Assembly (NCBI GenBank): GCA_040219025.1
Contig: JAVJTE010000019.1
Coordinates: 95,787 to 159,786 of the forward strand
From: HT1-32 sp040219025
Lineage (GTDB): Bacteria > Pseudomonadota > Alphaproteobacteria > Rhodospirillales > HT1-32
Direction of reading: 5' to 3'
DNA: 64,000 nt
Shown: positions 15,259 through 24,601 of the stretch, in pieces
How the letters are laid out: the number at the start of each line of letters is the position of its first letter
Numbering within the stretch: position 1 is the stretch's first letter
The notes under the pieces: generated by a model
What the model was told of the DNA's origin: nothing
The model's database searches: none
Seen by the model: the letters and a program-made list of their open reading frames with translations, nothing else
Program-made: the position numbers and the translations under genes

Positions 15259-17615
15259 TCGGTATCTCCTTGTTTCGCTTTGGCGCCGTGAATGGCCTGC
15301 CATATCTTGTGGGGGGTGACCGGCATCGACATGTCCTCAACCCCGTAAGGGCGAAGCGCGTCGACAACGGCATTGACGATCACCGCCAGCGCCGGGGTCG
15401 TGCCACCCTCGCCACCCGCCTTGATACCCAGCGGATTGGTCGGCGACAGGACTTCGGCAATCTCTGTCCCGAAGTCGGGAAAGGCGTCCGCGCGGGGCAT
15501 GCCGTAATCCATGAAGGAGCCACAGAGCGGCTGGCCGGATTGCGGATCGATATAGGAATGCTCCCACATTGCCTGACCGACCCCCTGGACAATACCGCCA
15601 TGGGTCTGACCGTGGACGATCATCGGATTGATACAGCGCCCGACATCATCAACCGTGAAATAGCGGGCGATGGTCGGCACCCCGGTCTCCGGATCGATCT
15701 CCATCTCGCAGAGCGCCGCGCCGTTCGGAAAAACCGGCTGATGCATCTCGTTGGTGCGGGCGGCAAACAACTGCCCGTCCTCACTGGTCTTCGCCAGTTC
15801 AATCAGGCTGATGGTCTGGTTGGTACCGGGAATGACGAAATGTCCGTCATCGAATTCGACATTCTCCGGCGACGCCTCGAACAGGGCCGCCGCCCGGTTG
15901 CGGGCGTCTTCCAGCAGCTCTTCGGCAGTCTGCAGCATCACGGTGCCGGCATGCCGCATGGAACGGCCGGAATGCGATCCGCCGCCGACGCTGACGATAT
16001 CCGTGTCGCCCAGCACAATGGTCACGGTCTCGAAGGGTACACACAAAACCTCGGCCACGACCTGTGCAAAGCTGGTTTCATGGCCCTGTCCGCTTGGCTG
16101 GGTGCCGATCACGACCGAGATATCGCCTGTGCTGTTCACGGTAATCTCCGCCCGCTCCTTCGGCGATCCGGTGGAGGATTCAACATAGTTCGCAAAGCCC
16201 CGCCCCAGCAGCATGCCGCGCGATTCGGCTTCCCGGCGCCGGGCTTCGAAACCGCCCCAGTCGGCCATCTCGATGACCCGGTCCATGTTCGCCTCATAGG
16301 TGCCGCTGTCATACAGCGCACCGACCGCGTTGCGGTAGGGCATGGCATCAGCCGCAACGAGATTGCGGCGGCGCAGCTCGATAATATCCATATCCAGCTG
16401 GCGGGCCGCCATTTCGACAATCCGCTCTATTGCGAAGGTCACTTCCGGACGCCCGGAACTGCGATAGGCCTGGGTTGGCATGGTGTTGGTGAAGACCGCC
16501 CGCGCCCGCATGGTTGCAACCGGGATGTCATAGGTTCCGGTAACCAGCGCCGAGCCCTTGCCGAGCGGCGACAGCGAGACGCAGCGTGCCCCGACATTGC
16601 TGATGTTATCGGCCCGCAAGGCCAGAAACCGGCCATCCCTGTCGAGCGCCAGTTCGACATGGCTCATCAGGTCACGGCCCTGATAATCGCTGAGAAAAGC
16701 CTGCGAACGGGTGGCCGTGAACTTGACCGGCCGCCCGACCTTGCGCGCGGCCCACAGAACCAGACCGAATTCAACATAGACCCGGTTACGGGTGCCGAAA
16801 TTGCCGCCGACATCATAGGACAGCACCTGCAGCCGATCCGGGGCAATCCCGAGCACCGTCGACAGTTCATGCTTCTGACGCACCGCGCCGCCACTTCCCG
16901 CAATCAGCAGATAGCGACCGCTGTCGGGATCATAGCTGCCGATGGCTGCCCGCGGCTCCATCGGCACACCGGTGACCCGGTCGATGTGGAAGTCAGCACG
17001 AACCACATGTGCCGCCACCGCGAAGGCGGCATCTGTCGCGTCGACATCACCGAACGTCGTGTCGATCAGCACGTTCCCGGAACGGTTTTCATCCCAGACC
17101 GACGGTGCATCCCCGTCGAGAGCGTCATCAGCGCGGGTGACATGGGGCAGCTCCTCGTAGTCCACCTCGACCAGTTCGGCCGCATCCAGTGCCTGATTGG
17201 CCGTTTCCGCAACGACAATGGCGACGGCTTCACCCACATGCCGCGCCTTGTCGGCAGGCAGCAGGTAATGCGGTCCGATAAACACCTCCCCCTTATCAGG
17301 AGCCTTCAGCTTCATGTCGTAATTTGTTGAAGGAACGGGATTATGGGGGATTGGACCAAGCCCGTCTTCCAGCGCATCAGCGCCGGTAAAGACACCGAGA
17401 ACGCCGGGCGACGCCAGTGCTGCCGCCTTGTCCACCCCGAGAATACGGGCATGCGGATAGGGCGAACGGACAATGGCCGCATAAGTCTGGCCGGGCTGAT
17501 TGAAGTCATCGGTGAACCGGCCTTTCCCGGTCAGCAGACGCGGGTCTTCCTTGCGGCGAAGCGGCTGGCCGATATGACGGAATGCCTCGATCATGGACAG
17601 CCTGATATTGCTCAC
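15255..17615 (-). CDS. CoxL/xanthine-dehydrogenase-family molybdopterin subunit
   Basis: The 786-residue protein matches the large subunit of molybdenum hydroxylases: the N-terminal IGQPLRRKEDPRLLTGKGRF, YAAIVRSPYPHARI, the loop PTQAYRSSGRPE (CoxL-type form II-like, not the CO-dehydrogenase active-site loop), and the catalytic Glu in GGEGG near the C-terminus. Such enzymes hydroxylate aromatic or aldehyde carbons with water. The [2Fe-2S] (CoxS) and FAD (CoxM) subunits that normally accompany it are absent from this cluster. GTG 17615 overlaps the TPP gene stop; ATG 17594 is an alternative. Translational coupling on both sides shows it belongs to the catabolic operon. Confidence 0.9.
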   Translation of the reverse strand: MSNIRLSMIEAFRHIGQPLRRKEDPRLLTGKGRFTDDFNQPGQTYAAIVRSPYPHARILGVDKAAALASPGVLGVFTGADALEDGLGPIPHNPVPSTNYDMKLKAPDKGEVFIGPHYLLPADKARHVGEAVAIVVAETANQALDAAELVEVDYEELPHVTRADDALDGDAPSVWDENRSGNVLIDTTFGDVDATDAAFAVAAHVVRADFHIDRVTGVPMEPRAAIGSYDPDSGRYLLIAGSGGAVRQKHELSTVLGIAPDRLQVLSYDVGGNFGTRNRVYVEFGLVLWAARKVGRPVKFTATRSQAFLSDYQGRDLMSHVELALDRDGRFLALRADNISNVGARCVSLSPLGKGSALVTGTYDIPVATMRARAVFTNTMPTQAYRSSGRPEVTFAIERIVEMAARQLDMDIIELRRRNLVAADAMPYRNAVGALYDSGTYEANMDRVIEMADWGGFEARRREAESRGMLLGRGFANYVESSTGSPKERAEITVNSTGDISVVIGTQPSGQGHETSFAQVVAEVLCVPFETVTIVLGDTDIVSVGGGSHSGRSMRHAGTVMLQTAEELLEDARNRAAALFEASPENVEFDDGHFVIPGTNQTISLIELAKTSEDGQLFAARTNEMHQPVFPNGAALCEMEIDPETGVPTIARYFTVDDVGRCINPMIVHGQTHGGIVQGVGQAMWEHSYIDPQSGQPLCGSFMDYGMPRADAFPDFGTEIAEVLSPTNPLGIKAGGEGGTTPALAVIVNAVVDALRPYGVEDMSMPVTPHKIWQAIHGAKAKQGDTE

Positions 17616-19381
17616 GTGATGTCGACCATCGGCTTGTTGATATATTCGGCCCGGACATGCACATCGAGGACGTATGCCGCCCCGGCTTCCAGTCGGTCCA
17701 GCGCCGTCTCAAGTGCCGCTGGCAGGTCAGCCAGATCGGTGACCGGACCGGCGGCTTCAAGTCCCTGCGCCCGGGCAAGGGCAACCAGATCCGGTGCCGG
17801 TCCCTCCATACGCTGCCCGACAGGTGCGTTCTCAACCGGACGACCCCGGCGTTCTGCGACGTGAATCTGGTGATTTTCGTCGTTGTAATAGGAATGATTG
17901 TTCGCAATCAGGAACAGGACCGGCAGTTTCAGCGTGACCGCGTTCCAGATGGCGGTCAGACCCATGGTGTAGTCGCCGTCGCCCAGGATTGCGACCGTGC
18001 GCCGGTCAGACCCGGTTTCCCGCAGGCCCAGCGCCACACCGACCGCAATCGACGTACCCGCCCCAAGACCGCCACCACCCGTATGGCCGAGGAAATCCAG
18101 CGGATGCTCGATCACATTGGCATTTGTCGGCCAGCCCAGCGGACGGCCCGTAATGGTCAGATTGCGACCTTCACTGGCGATGGCATAGGCATTGGCAAGG
18201 TCCATCAGGCCGATTTCGCCGGATGCTGCAGGCGGGGTAGCCGGGAATTTCCGGGGTGCGGCTTTCGCAGCGGTGCGGCCCCGTTTCTCAAGCGCTTCAA
18301 TCAGGCGGCGGACACCGGTTTCAGGAACCGTCGCAATATTCAGATCAAGAGCCGGAAGCCCGCCGTAATCCATGTTCCAGCCACGATGAATCTGCACATC
18401 ATTGGAGATGCCGATGACCGGCGGGCGGGGTGATCCCGGCGGGAAAGCAAGCTTGATCGCATTACCGGCATCCAGCCAGTCGAGCATGATCACCGCATCG
18501 GCGTCCTGAATAGCCTTCATCACACGCCCCTTCAGCCGCCAGCCGGTCTCGCCGACAAAGGCAGGATGAGAGGACGGGAACCCGGCCGGAAGTTTCATAT
18601 GCGTTGTCGTGCGGGCACCCAGCAGTTCTGCGAGCCGTACGCGATCAGCCCAGGCCCCCTCGTCACGGCTTGACCGGCCACAGAAGATAAAGGGTCGTTT
18701 TGCCTTCATCAGAATGTCTGCTGCCTGTTCGATATCTCTGGCGTCCGGCTCCGGATCACGCGGTGCCTGGAACAGCCCGACCGGGTCGAGGGCCGGATAG
18801 GAGTCCAGTTCCTCTTCCTGAATGGAAACGTCCAGATTCACATAGACGGGGCCGTTCGGGCGGCTGTTCGCAATCAGCGTCCCCCGGCGGATCGCCTCGA
18901 CCGCAGCAACCGGGGAAGCGGGCTGATCGTCCCATTTGGTATAGCCACGGACCATACCGCCCTGATCGATGGTGGTATGAATCCATTCGATCCAGGGCCG
19001 ACGCTGTGCCGCATCCATCGGGCCTGTTGCCCCGACCAGCAGCATCGGTGTGCGGTCACACCAGGCATTGAAGATCCCCATACTGGCATGCATCAGGCCG
19101 ACATTGCTGTGTACCGCCACAGCCAGCGCCTTGTCCGTTACCTTGGCATAGCCCTGGGCGATACCGACCGCATGTTCTTCATGCATGCAGACAATCATTT
19201 CCGGCTTCGTGTTGCCGAGATAATTGACGATCGAGTCATGCAGCCCGCGAAAGCTGGCACCCGGATTAAGGCAGATATAGGGGAAGCCCTGTTCGCGCAG
19301 CGCATCGGCGATGACATCACTGCCGTATATCGGCGCATTGCTCAGATCTGGCGAGGCTTCGGTTTTCTTGGACTGGCTCAT
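17612..19381 (-). CDS. Thiamine-pyrophosphate enzyme (acetolactate synthase / benzoylformate decarboxylase type)
   Basis: The 589-residue protein has the three domains of TPP-dependent 2-oxoacid enzymes: the N-terminal pyrimidine-binding part with the catalytic Glu in HEEHAVG, a central domain, and the C-terminal part with the TPP-magnesium motif GDGDY...NN (GDGDYTMGLTAIWN, then IANNHSYYND). It is closest in look to decarboxylases of this family rather than to large acetolactate synthases, which carry FAD sites. It probably decarboxylates a 2-oxo acid formed in the pathway. First gene of the minus-strand operon 19381-13459; a GGAG site lies 10 nt upstream. The transporter gene 19418-21445 is 36 nt upstream on the same strand. 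Confidence 0.88.
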   Translation of the reverse strand: MSQSKKTEASPDLSNAPIYGSDVIADALREQGFPYICLNPGASFRGLHDSIVNYLGNTKPEMIVCMHEEHAVGIAQGYAKVTDKALAVAVHSNVGLMHASMGIFNAWCDRTPMLLVGATGPMDAAQRRPWIEWIHTTIDQGGMVRGYTKWDDQPASPVAAVEAIRRGTLIANSRPNGPVYVNLDVSIQEEELDSYPALDPVGLFQAPRDPEPDARDIEQAADILMKAKRPFIFCGRSSRDEGAWADRVRLAELLGARTTTHMKLPAGFPSSHPAFVGETGWRLKGRVMKAIQDADAVIMLDWLDAGNAIKLAFPPGSPRPPVIGISNDVQIHRGWNMDYGGLPALDLNIATVPETGVRRLIEALEKRGRTAAKAAPRKFPATPPAASGEIGLMDLANAYAIASEGRNLTITGRPLGWPTNANVIEHPLDFLGHTGGGGLGAGTSIAVGVALGLRETGSDRRTVAILGDGDYTMGLTAIWNAVTLKLPVLFLIANNHSYYNDENHQIHVAERRGRPVENAPVGQRMEGPAPDLVALARAQGLEAAGPVTDLADLPAALETALDRLEAGAAYVLDVHVRAEYINKPMVDIT

Positions 19382-19417
19382 TGAGCAGGGCTCCTGATAC
19401 GGGTGGATATATTATGG

Positions 19418-21445
19418 CTAGATCAATCGGCCGCTGAATGACCGCAGGCCCGGCAACAGGTCGCCGAGATAGGATTGCGGCCATGGCACATGCAGCATCA
19501 GGTGAAACAACCCGTAAGTCGCAAGGCCGAACGCGATGGTGATGAGCAGCGCTTTCAACGGGCGGGTTTCACCCTGCAGCACCATGTAGGCAAAGACATA
19601 GAGGACCATCGCCGGCAGCATACCGATCAGCGGGACTGAAAGGATCAGGCCGACGGCCCAGGCCCCCTGTACCAGCGTTCCTGACAATGGCAGAGCGTCG
19701 GCGGCTTCCTTCAGCGGCGGAATGCGACCCATCAGCGCAAACAGGCCAAAACAGCCCGCAGCGATCAGCCCGGCAACGGCAACAGCCTGTGGCAGCAGCT
19801 TTGCCGACAGCTCCCACGGATCGGACGAGACGAGGATATAAATCATCATCGCGATGACCACCCCCCAGAGTGCCAGATCGGCGATCAGGACACCGCCCCG
19901 CGCATGCGGTCCGAACGATGCCTTCCCGGAGACCGACATTCCCGAGGCATTGCCGTCACTGTCTTTCGGCGCGACCTTCACAAAATGCCGGATCAGCGGC
20001 CTGAAAAGCATCACCGCCATAACCGCAAACAGCACCATCGGGATAGGCTGCAGCATCCAGTCAACGCCATAGCGCAGATGCGAAATGAAAAGGTAGTTTT
20101 CAATCAGGCCACCCAGCACGAAACCCAGAATCAGCGGCGGACGCGGCCAGCCCAGTCGCTTCATCACCCAGCCAAGCAGACCAATCGCCAGCAACAGCAG
20201 CAGGTCGCCATAATCCTTGGACCCCTGATAGGCACTGACCACCATGATGCCGAACACCAGCGGGACCAGCATGCCTGGCCGGACACCGGCAATCTTGGCG
20301 AACTTGTCGGCGAACAGGAAACAGGCCCCGGCACCCAGAATGTTCGCCAGCGCGACCGTCCAGATCAGGGTAAATGTCATATCCAGATGGGTGTCGAGCA
20401 TCCCCGGTCCGGGGGTGATGCCGTGAATCAGAAAGGCACCGAGCAGCAGCGCCATCGAGGCCGATCCGGGCACGCCGAAGGCCAGTGTCGGGACCAGTGC
20501 CCCGCCCTCCTTCGCATTGTTGGAACTCTCTGACGCAATGACGCCTCTGACATCACCTTTGCCAAAGCTCTCTGCGGCACCCTTTTCCGTCCGCGCCGCA
20601 TAGCCATAGGCAACCCAGTCGATAACGGATGCCCCCATCCCCGGAATCGCACCAAGCACGGTCCCGATGCTGGAACAGCGGATTACCAGCCACCAGTTCT
20701 TCATAACATCACGAACACCTTCGAGCTGCTGCCAGGCTTTCGGTTTGTCAGCCCCTGCGGCAATCGCCTTCTTCGATGTTGCCAGATCAATAATTTCCGG
20801 GATGGCGAACAGGCCGAGTGCCAGCGGCACCAGCGGCAGGCCGTCCCAGAGATAAAGCGTGTCAAATGTCCAGCGCAGCTCACCGGTCTGCGGCTCGTCA
20901 CCGATTGTCGCCAGCAACAGGCCGACGGCGGCAGCAACGATCCCCTTGAACAGGGCCCCGTGGCTGAGCGCGACAACCAGGGTCAGACCAAGCAGGCAGA
21001 CAACCAGCAGATCAGGTGTACCGATCGACAGCATGAAAGGCCGCAACAGCGGAATGGTCAGCGCCAGAACGAGTGCCCCGAACAGCCCGCCGGCAACCGA
21101 GGCTGTGAAGGCGGCCCCATAAGCCCGTCCCGCCTGCCCGTTCTTCGCCATGGGGTGACCATCGAGGACGGTTGCCGCCGATCCAACGGTTCCCGGCACG
21201 CCAAACAGCACCGCCGGAATGGTATCGGATGTGGTGGTCACCGACTGGACACCAACAAGGAAGGCAAGCGCCGTGAACGGGTCCATCGAGAAAGTCAGCG
21301 GCAGCAGAAGCGACAACCCGACCAGACCGCCTATGCCCGGGATGACGCCGATCAGCAGGCCCAGAAAGGTGCCGAAGGCAACGAACATCAGCCGATGGGG
21401 TTCGGTGATTATGCCGAGCGCCTGCGTCGCCGCATCAATGATCAT
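19418..21445 (-). CDS. Tripartite tricarboxylate transporter permease, TctA fused to TctB
   Basis: The 675-residue membrane protein is longer than TctA (~500). Residues ~1-500 are TctA: GVIPGIGGLVGLSLLLP, the GIPGMGASVI loop, the FGVPGSASMALLLGAF motif. Residues ~520-675 add four to five further helices (IYILVSSDPWELSAK, LPLSGTLVQGAWAVG, FGLATYGLFHLML) that look like TctB, the small subunit. TTT systems take up carboxylates such as citrate or aromatic acids, with a TctC-type binding protein supplying the substrate. No separate tctB gene lies nearby. It is transcribed divergently from the binding-protein gene at 21672. Confidence 0.9.
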   Translation of the reverse strand: MIIDAATQALGIITEPHRLMFVAFGTFLGLLIGVIPGIGGLVGLSLLLPLTFSMDPFTALAFLVGVQSVTTTSDTIPAVLFGVPGTVGSAATVLDGHPMAKNGQAGRAYGAAFTASVAGGLFGALVLALTIPLLRPFMLSIGTPDLLVVCLLGLTLVVALSHGALFKGIVAAAVGLLLATIGDEPQTGELRWTFDTLYLWDGLPLVPLALGLFAIPEIIDLATSKKAIAAGADKPKAWQQLEGVRDVMKNWWLVIRCSSIGTVLGAIPGMGASVIDWVAYGYAARTEKGAAESFGKGDVRGVIASESSNNAKEGGALVPTLAFGVPGSASMALLLGAFLIHGITPGPGMLDTHLDMTFTLIWTVALANILGAGACFLFADKFAKIAGVRPGMLVPLVFGIMVVSAYQGSKDYGDLLLLLAIGLLGWVMKRLGWPRPPLILGFVLGGLIENYLFISHLRYGVDWMLQPIPMVLFAVMAVMLFRPLIRHFVKVAPKDSDGNASGMSVSGKASFGPHARGGVLIADLALWGVVIAMMIYILVSSDPWELSAKLLPQAVAVAGLIAAGCFGLFALMGRIPPLKEAADALPLSGTLVQGAWAVGLILSVPLIGMLPAMVLYVFAYMVLQGETRPLKALLITIAFGLATYGLFHLMLHVPWPQSYLGDLLPGLRSFSGRLI

Positions 21446-21671
21446 CTGGCTTCCCTAACCCCATCCGGTTCCCGCGGCCGTTGGCCGCCCGCAGCATTAT
21501 TTGCCGCATTTTACCCCATTGATGATTGTAATAATGTATGACAATATGACTGGCAAGAAGATTTGAACCACCGGTAAAATGCCTGTCCCTGTTCTTCGGA
21601 AAACCGGATTCTTCTTTTAAATGATCAAGATGGCCTGAAGGTCATGAACCATATTCCCGGGAGGAATGACG

Positions 21672-22724
21672 ATGCGAGTATCTGGACTGATTAAAACCGG
21701 CGCTGCGGCGCTGGCCCTGTTAATGGCGGCCGCACCCGGCGCAGTCGCGGCGGATGTCGCTGATCTCTACAAAGGCAAGACCCTTACCATTCTCATCGGC
21801 CACCCGCCGGGCGGCTCCTATGACCTGTATGCCCAGCTGACCGCCGCCCATTTCAGCAAATTTGTTCCCGGCAATCCGGATGTCATCGTCCAGCACATGC
21901 CGGGTGGTGGTGGCCGTAAAGGTGCCGCTTTCTTCTATAGCAAAACCGCACCGGATGGTCTGACCGTCGCTGTCCTGCCGGATACGCTCGGGCATATTCA
22001 GCTGCTGACACCGGAACTTGCCGACTGGGATGCCAAGAAATTCCGCTATATCGGGCGCTACGCCAACGCTAACTCGGCCTTCGCAATCCGCAAGGATGCA
22101 CCGGCACAGACAACCGCAGAAATGACCGAGAAAGAAACCATTGTTGCCTGTACAGGCAAGGGAGCCCGCAGTGCACAGATGCCTGCGCTCGTTGAAAACG
22201 TTCTGGGCTACAAGTACCGGCTGATCTGCGGTTACAAGGGATCATCGGACTCCAAGCTTGCAATGCTGCGCGGCGAAGTCGACATGTTCTCGGCCAACTG
22301 GGCAACCTTCAAGGCCAACGACACCGATGCCATCGCTGATGGCTCCATCAAGATCATCATGCAGGCCGGTGTGGACCGCGATCCCGATCTGCCGGATGTG
22401 CCGTTGCTGCAGGATCTGACCGATGATCCGAAAGCCAAGCGCCTGCTGCGCTTTGCCTCTTCTGCTGCTCCGCTTGGCCGGTCGATGATGGCCGCTCCCG
22501 GTACACCGGAAGAGGTCATCACTGCACTCCGGAAAGCATTTCAGGAGATGATCAAGGATCCGGATTTCCTTGCCGATGCCGCCAAACGTCAGGCCATCAT
22601 TGACCCGGCCACCGGTGAAGCGATGGAGGAAATCAACGCCGAAATCATGAGTGCCGATCCGGATCTTGTTGCCGCAACCATTGCTGCAATGGACACATCA
22701 AAGGCATCAGACAAGGCCAACTAG
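21672..22724 (+). CDS. TctC/Bug-family periplasmic binding protein
   Basis: ATG 21672 is used: the GGGAGG site is 7 nt upstream, while ATG 21666 is only 1 nt from it. The 350-residue product has a signal peptide (hydrophobic core about residues 9-24, cleavage after AVA). The mature part has the Bug fold, with the start ADLYKGKTLTILIGHPPGG (given as DLYKGKTLTILIG) and the VQHMPGGGG loop that binds carboxylates. It should deliver a carboxylic acid to the TctA-TctB permease encoded divergently. A strong hairpin separates it from the downstream ubiD-like gene. Confidence 0.92.
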   Translation: MRVSGLIKTGAAALALLMAAAPGAVAADVADLYKGKTLTILIGHPPGGSYDLYAQLTAAHFSKFVPGNPDVIVQHMPGGGGRKGAAFFYSKTAPDGLTVAVLPDTLGHIQLLTPELADWDAKKFRYIGRYANANSAFAIRKDAPAQTTAEMTEKETIVACTGKGARSAQMPALVENVLGYKYRLICGYKGSSDSKLAMLRGEVDMFSANWATFKANDTDAIADGSIKIIMQAGVDRDPDLPDVPLLQDLTDDPKAKRLLRFASSAAPLGRSMMAAPGTPEEVITALRKAFQEMIKDPDFLADAAKRQAIIDPATGEAMEEINAEIMSADPDLVAATIAAMDTSKASDKAN

Positions 22725-22743
22725 GCCTGTTGACGCTGCATAA

Positions 22744-22776
22744 CGCCACGGCCGGGCTCGTCTCCCGGCTGTGGCG
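22744..22776 (+). promoter_or_regulatory. Strong intercistronic hairpin between binding protein and UbiD genes
   Basis: CGCCACGGCCGGG (22744-22756) and CCCGGCTGTGGCG (22764-22776) pair over 13 bp with one G-U and a 7-nt loop. No T-run follows, so it is probably an RNA-stabilising or processing element that raises expression of the binding-protein cistron relative to ubiD, as in other solute-binding operons. Confidence 0.6.
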
Positions 22777-22826
22777 ATCTTGTCTGCAATCTGCTGATCA
22801 GCTGCCTATCCGGAGAGAACAGGACC

Positions 22827-24464
22827 ATGGCCAAGGCCACCAGAACAGCCGCCGGTGCCCCGGCAAACATGCAGGAACATCTCGACCTGCTGCGGGCCAA
22901 GGGCCTGCTCGTTGATATCGGGCGGGAAATCAACAAGGACACGGAACTGCACCCCCTCGTCCGCTGGCAGTTTCAGGGCGGTCTGCCCGAAACCGCAAGA
23001 CGCGCATTCGTGTTCAGCAACATCACAGATTCAAAAGGCCGGCATTACGACATCCCGGTTGCGGTTGGCGCCCTCGGTGCCTCACCGGAAATATATGCAA
23101 CCGGACTTGGTGTTCCGGTTGAGGAAATTGGCGACGTCTGGCTGCGTGCTGTCACCAGTCCGATTGAACCGGTACTGGTCGAGGAGGCCGCCTGTCAGCA
23201 GGTAGTCATGACCGGCGACGACCTGACGCGCCCGGATGGTGGCATGACCGCCCTGCCGGTCCCCATCTCGACACCCGGATTTGACGCGGCACCCTACCTG
23301 ACCGCCACTCTGGTTGTGACAAAAGACCCCGAGAACGGCATTCGCAACATGGGTACCTACCGTGCCCAGCTGAAAGCCCCGGATCGCATGGGTGTACGCA
23401 TGGCAACCCGGCTCAGCGGTGCCGGCGGTTATCAGCACTGGCTGAAATATCAGGCCATGGGGCAGCCAATGCCGGTTGCCATCGTTGTCGGCTGCGCCCC
23501 CGCCATTCTGTTCACCGGACCGCAGAAATTGCCGATCGATCAGGACGAAATGGCTGTTGCCGGGGGGCTGATCGGCAAACCGGTTCCGGTCGTCCGCTGC
23601 AAGACGGTGGATCTGGAAGTTCCCGCGGACTGCGAAATCGTCATCGAAGGGCTGATCAGCACAGAATATCTTGAACCGGAAGGTCCGTTTGGCGAGAGCC
23701 ACGGGCATGTCGCCCTCGAAGATTTCAACATGTCGATGCAGGTCACTGCGATCACCCATCGCCGGAAGCCGGTCTTCGTCTCGATCATCAGCCAGGTCAC
23801 GCCCAGCGAATCCAGCGTGCTGAAGAAGGTCGCCTATGAGCCACTGTTCCTGAACCATCTCAAAAAGGTTCTGAACGTAAAGGGCATCAAGCGCGTCGTG
23901 ATGCATGAACCGCTGACGAATATCCGCAAGGTCATCTTTCTGCAGTTTGACCGCTCTGCACCACAGACAGAAGTCTGGCGCGGGCTGAATGGCGCGGCGA
24001 CCCTGCAGGCGCAATGCGGCAAGGTCATTATCGCAGTCTCCGAAGATATCGACCCGAACAATGCAGATGCGATTTTCTGGTCCATTGCCTATCGCTCGAA
24101 CATCAACACGGACGTCCTCACCATGCCCTATCGCTCCGGCGGGCACGGCCCGAAATCCGGCGGTGCCGGCTCTGACGGCACGTTACTGATTGATGCGACC
24201 CTGAAGCATGACATGCCGCCCCTGGCCCTGCCCGCTGAACCCTACATGGTCCGGGCAAAGGAAATATGGGACGAACTGGAATTGCCACGCCTGTCACCAC
24301 AGGCACCCTGGTTTGGCTATGACCTCGGTGACTGGGATGACATCTGGACCACCTATGCTGAAAGGGCCACCGCCGGGGACTGGGCAGCCTCGGGTGTTGA
24401 GACATTCAGTAAGAAGCGGGGCGGGCTGAAGCCCGAGACGCCGATACGGGCTGTGAAAAAGTAA
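22827..24464 (+). CDS. UbiD-family prenylated-FMN-dependent decarboxylase
   Basis: The 545-residue protein carries UbiD landmarks: NMGTYRAQ and RMATRLSG around the cofactor, IEG..STEYLEPEGPFGESHG with the Glu residues of the E-R-E catalytic set (EGPFGE), and KVAYEPLFLNHLKK in the dimer part. UbiD enzymes reversibly (de)carboxylate aromatic or alpha,beta-unsaturated acids in the cytoplasm using prenylated FMN. No ubiX/PAD1 prenyltransferase gene is in the window. It starts after a GGAGAG site, in the same orientation as the binding-protein gene, so substrate capture and decarboxylation are likely linked. It could also act as an aromatic carboxylase. Confidence 0.92.
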   Translation: MAKATRTAAGAPANMQEHLDLLRAKGLLVDIGREINKDTELHPLVRWQFQGGLPETARRAFVFSNITDSKGRHYDIPVAVGALGASPEIYATGLGVPVEEIGDVWLRAVTSPIEPVLVEEAACQQVVMTGDDLTRPDGGMTALPVPISTPGFDAAPYLTATLVVTKDPENGIRNMGTYRAQLKAPDRMGVRMATRLSGAGGYQHWLKYQAMGQPMPVAIVVGCAPAILFTGPQKLPIDQDEMAVAGGLIGKPVPVVRCKTVDLEVPADCEIVIEGLISTEYLEPEGPFGESHGHVALEDFNMSMQVTAITHRRKPVFVSIISQVTPSESSVLKKVAYEPLFLNHLKKVLNVKGIKRVVMHEPLTNIRKVIFLQFDRSAPQTEVWRGLNGAATLQAQCGKVIIAVSEDIDPNNADAIFWSIAYRSNINTDVLTMPYRSGGHGPKSGGAGSDGTLLIDATLKHDMPPLALPAEPYMVRAKEIWDELELPRLSPQAPWFGYDLGDWDDIWTTYAERATAGDWAASGVETFSKKRGGLKPETPIRAVKK

Positions 24465-24552
24465 GGCATGGCCCGGAAAGAGCCTGCGAATGCCGTGCTG
24501 GCAAACCTGCGGCCCGTCAGTCGAATTGGCCATAGAATAAAGGTATAACATG

Positions 24553-24583
24553 CTGTAGGTCTCTGGTTATCGCAGACCTACAG
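24553..24583. promoter_or_regulatory. Perfect 10-bp inverted repeat before the GntR gene
   Basis: CTGTAGGTCT (24553-24562) and AGACCTACAG (24574-24583) are perfect complements 11 nt apart, 18 nt before the ATG at 24602. It is a good candidate for an autoregulatory operator of the FCD-type regulator; no T-run makes it a terminator. Confidence 0.6.
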
Positions 24584-24601
24584 AACAGAAAGAGACAACA
24601 G

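Noticed and set aside
15249..17330. Long plus-strand open frame of 693 codons
   Set aside because: It is antisense to the CoxL-type gene, whose protein is a clear family match; the composition of the frame is Arg/His/Gln-rich as expected of antisense GC-rich DNA.
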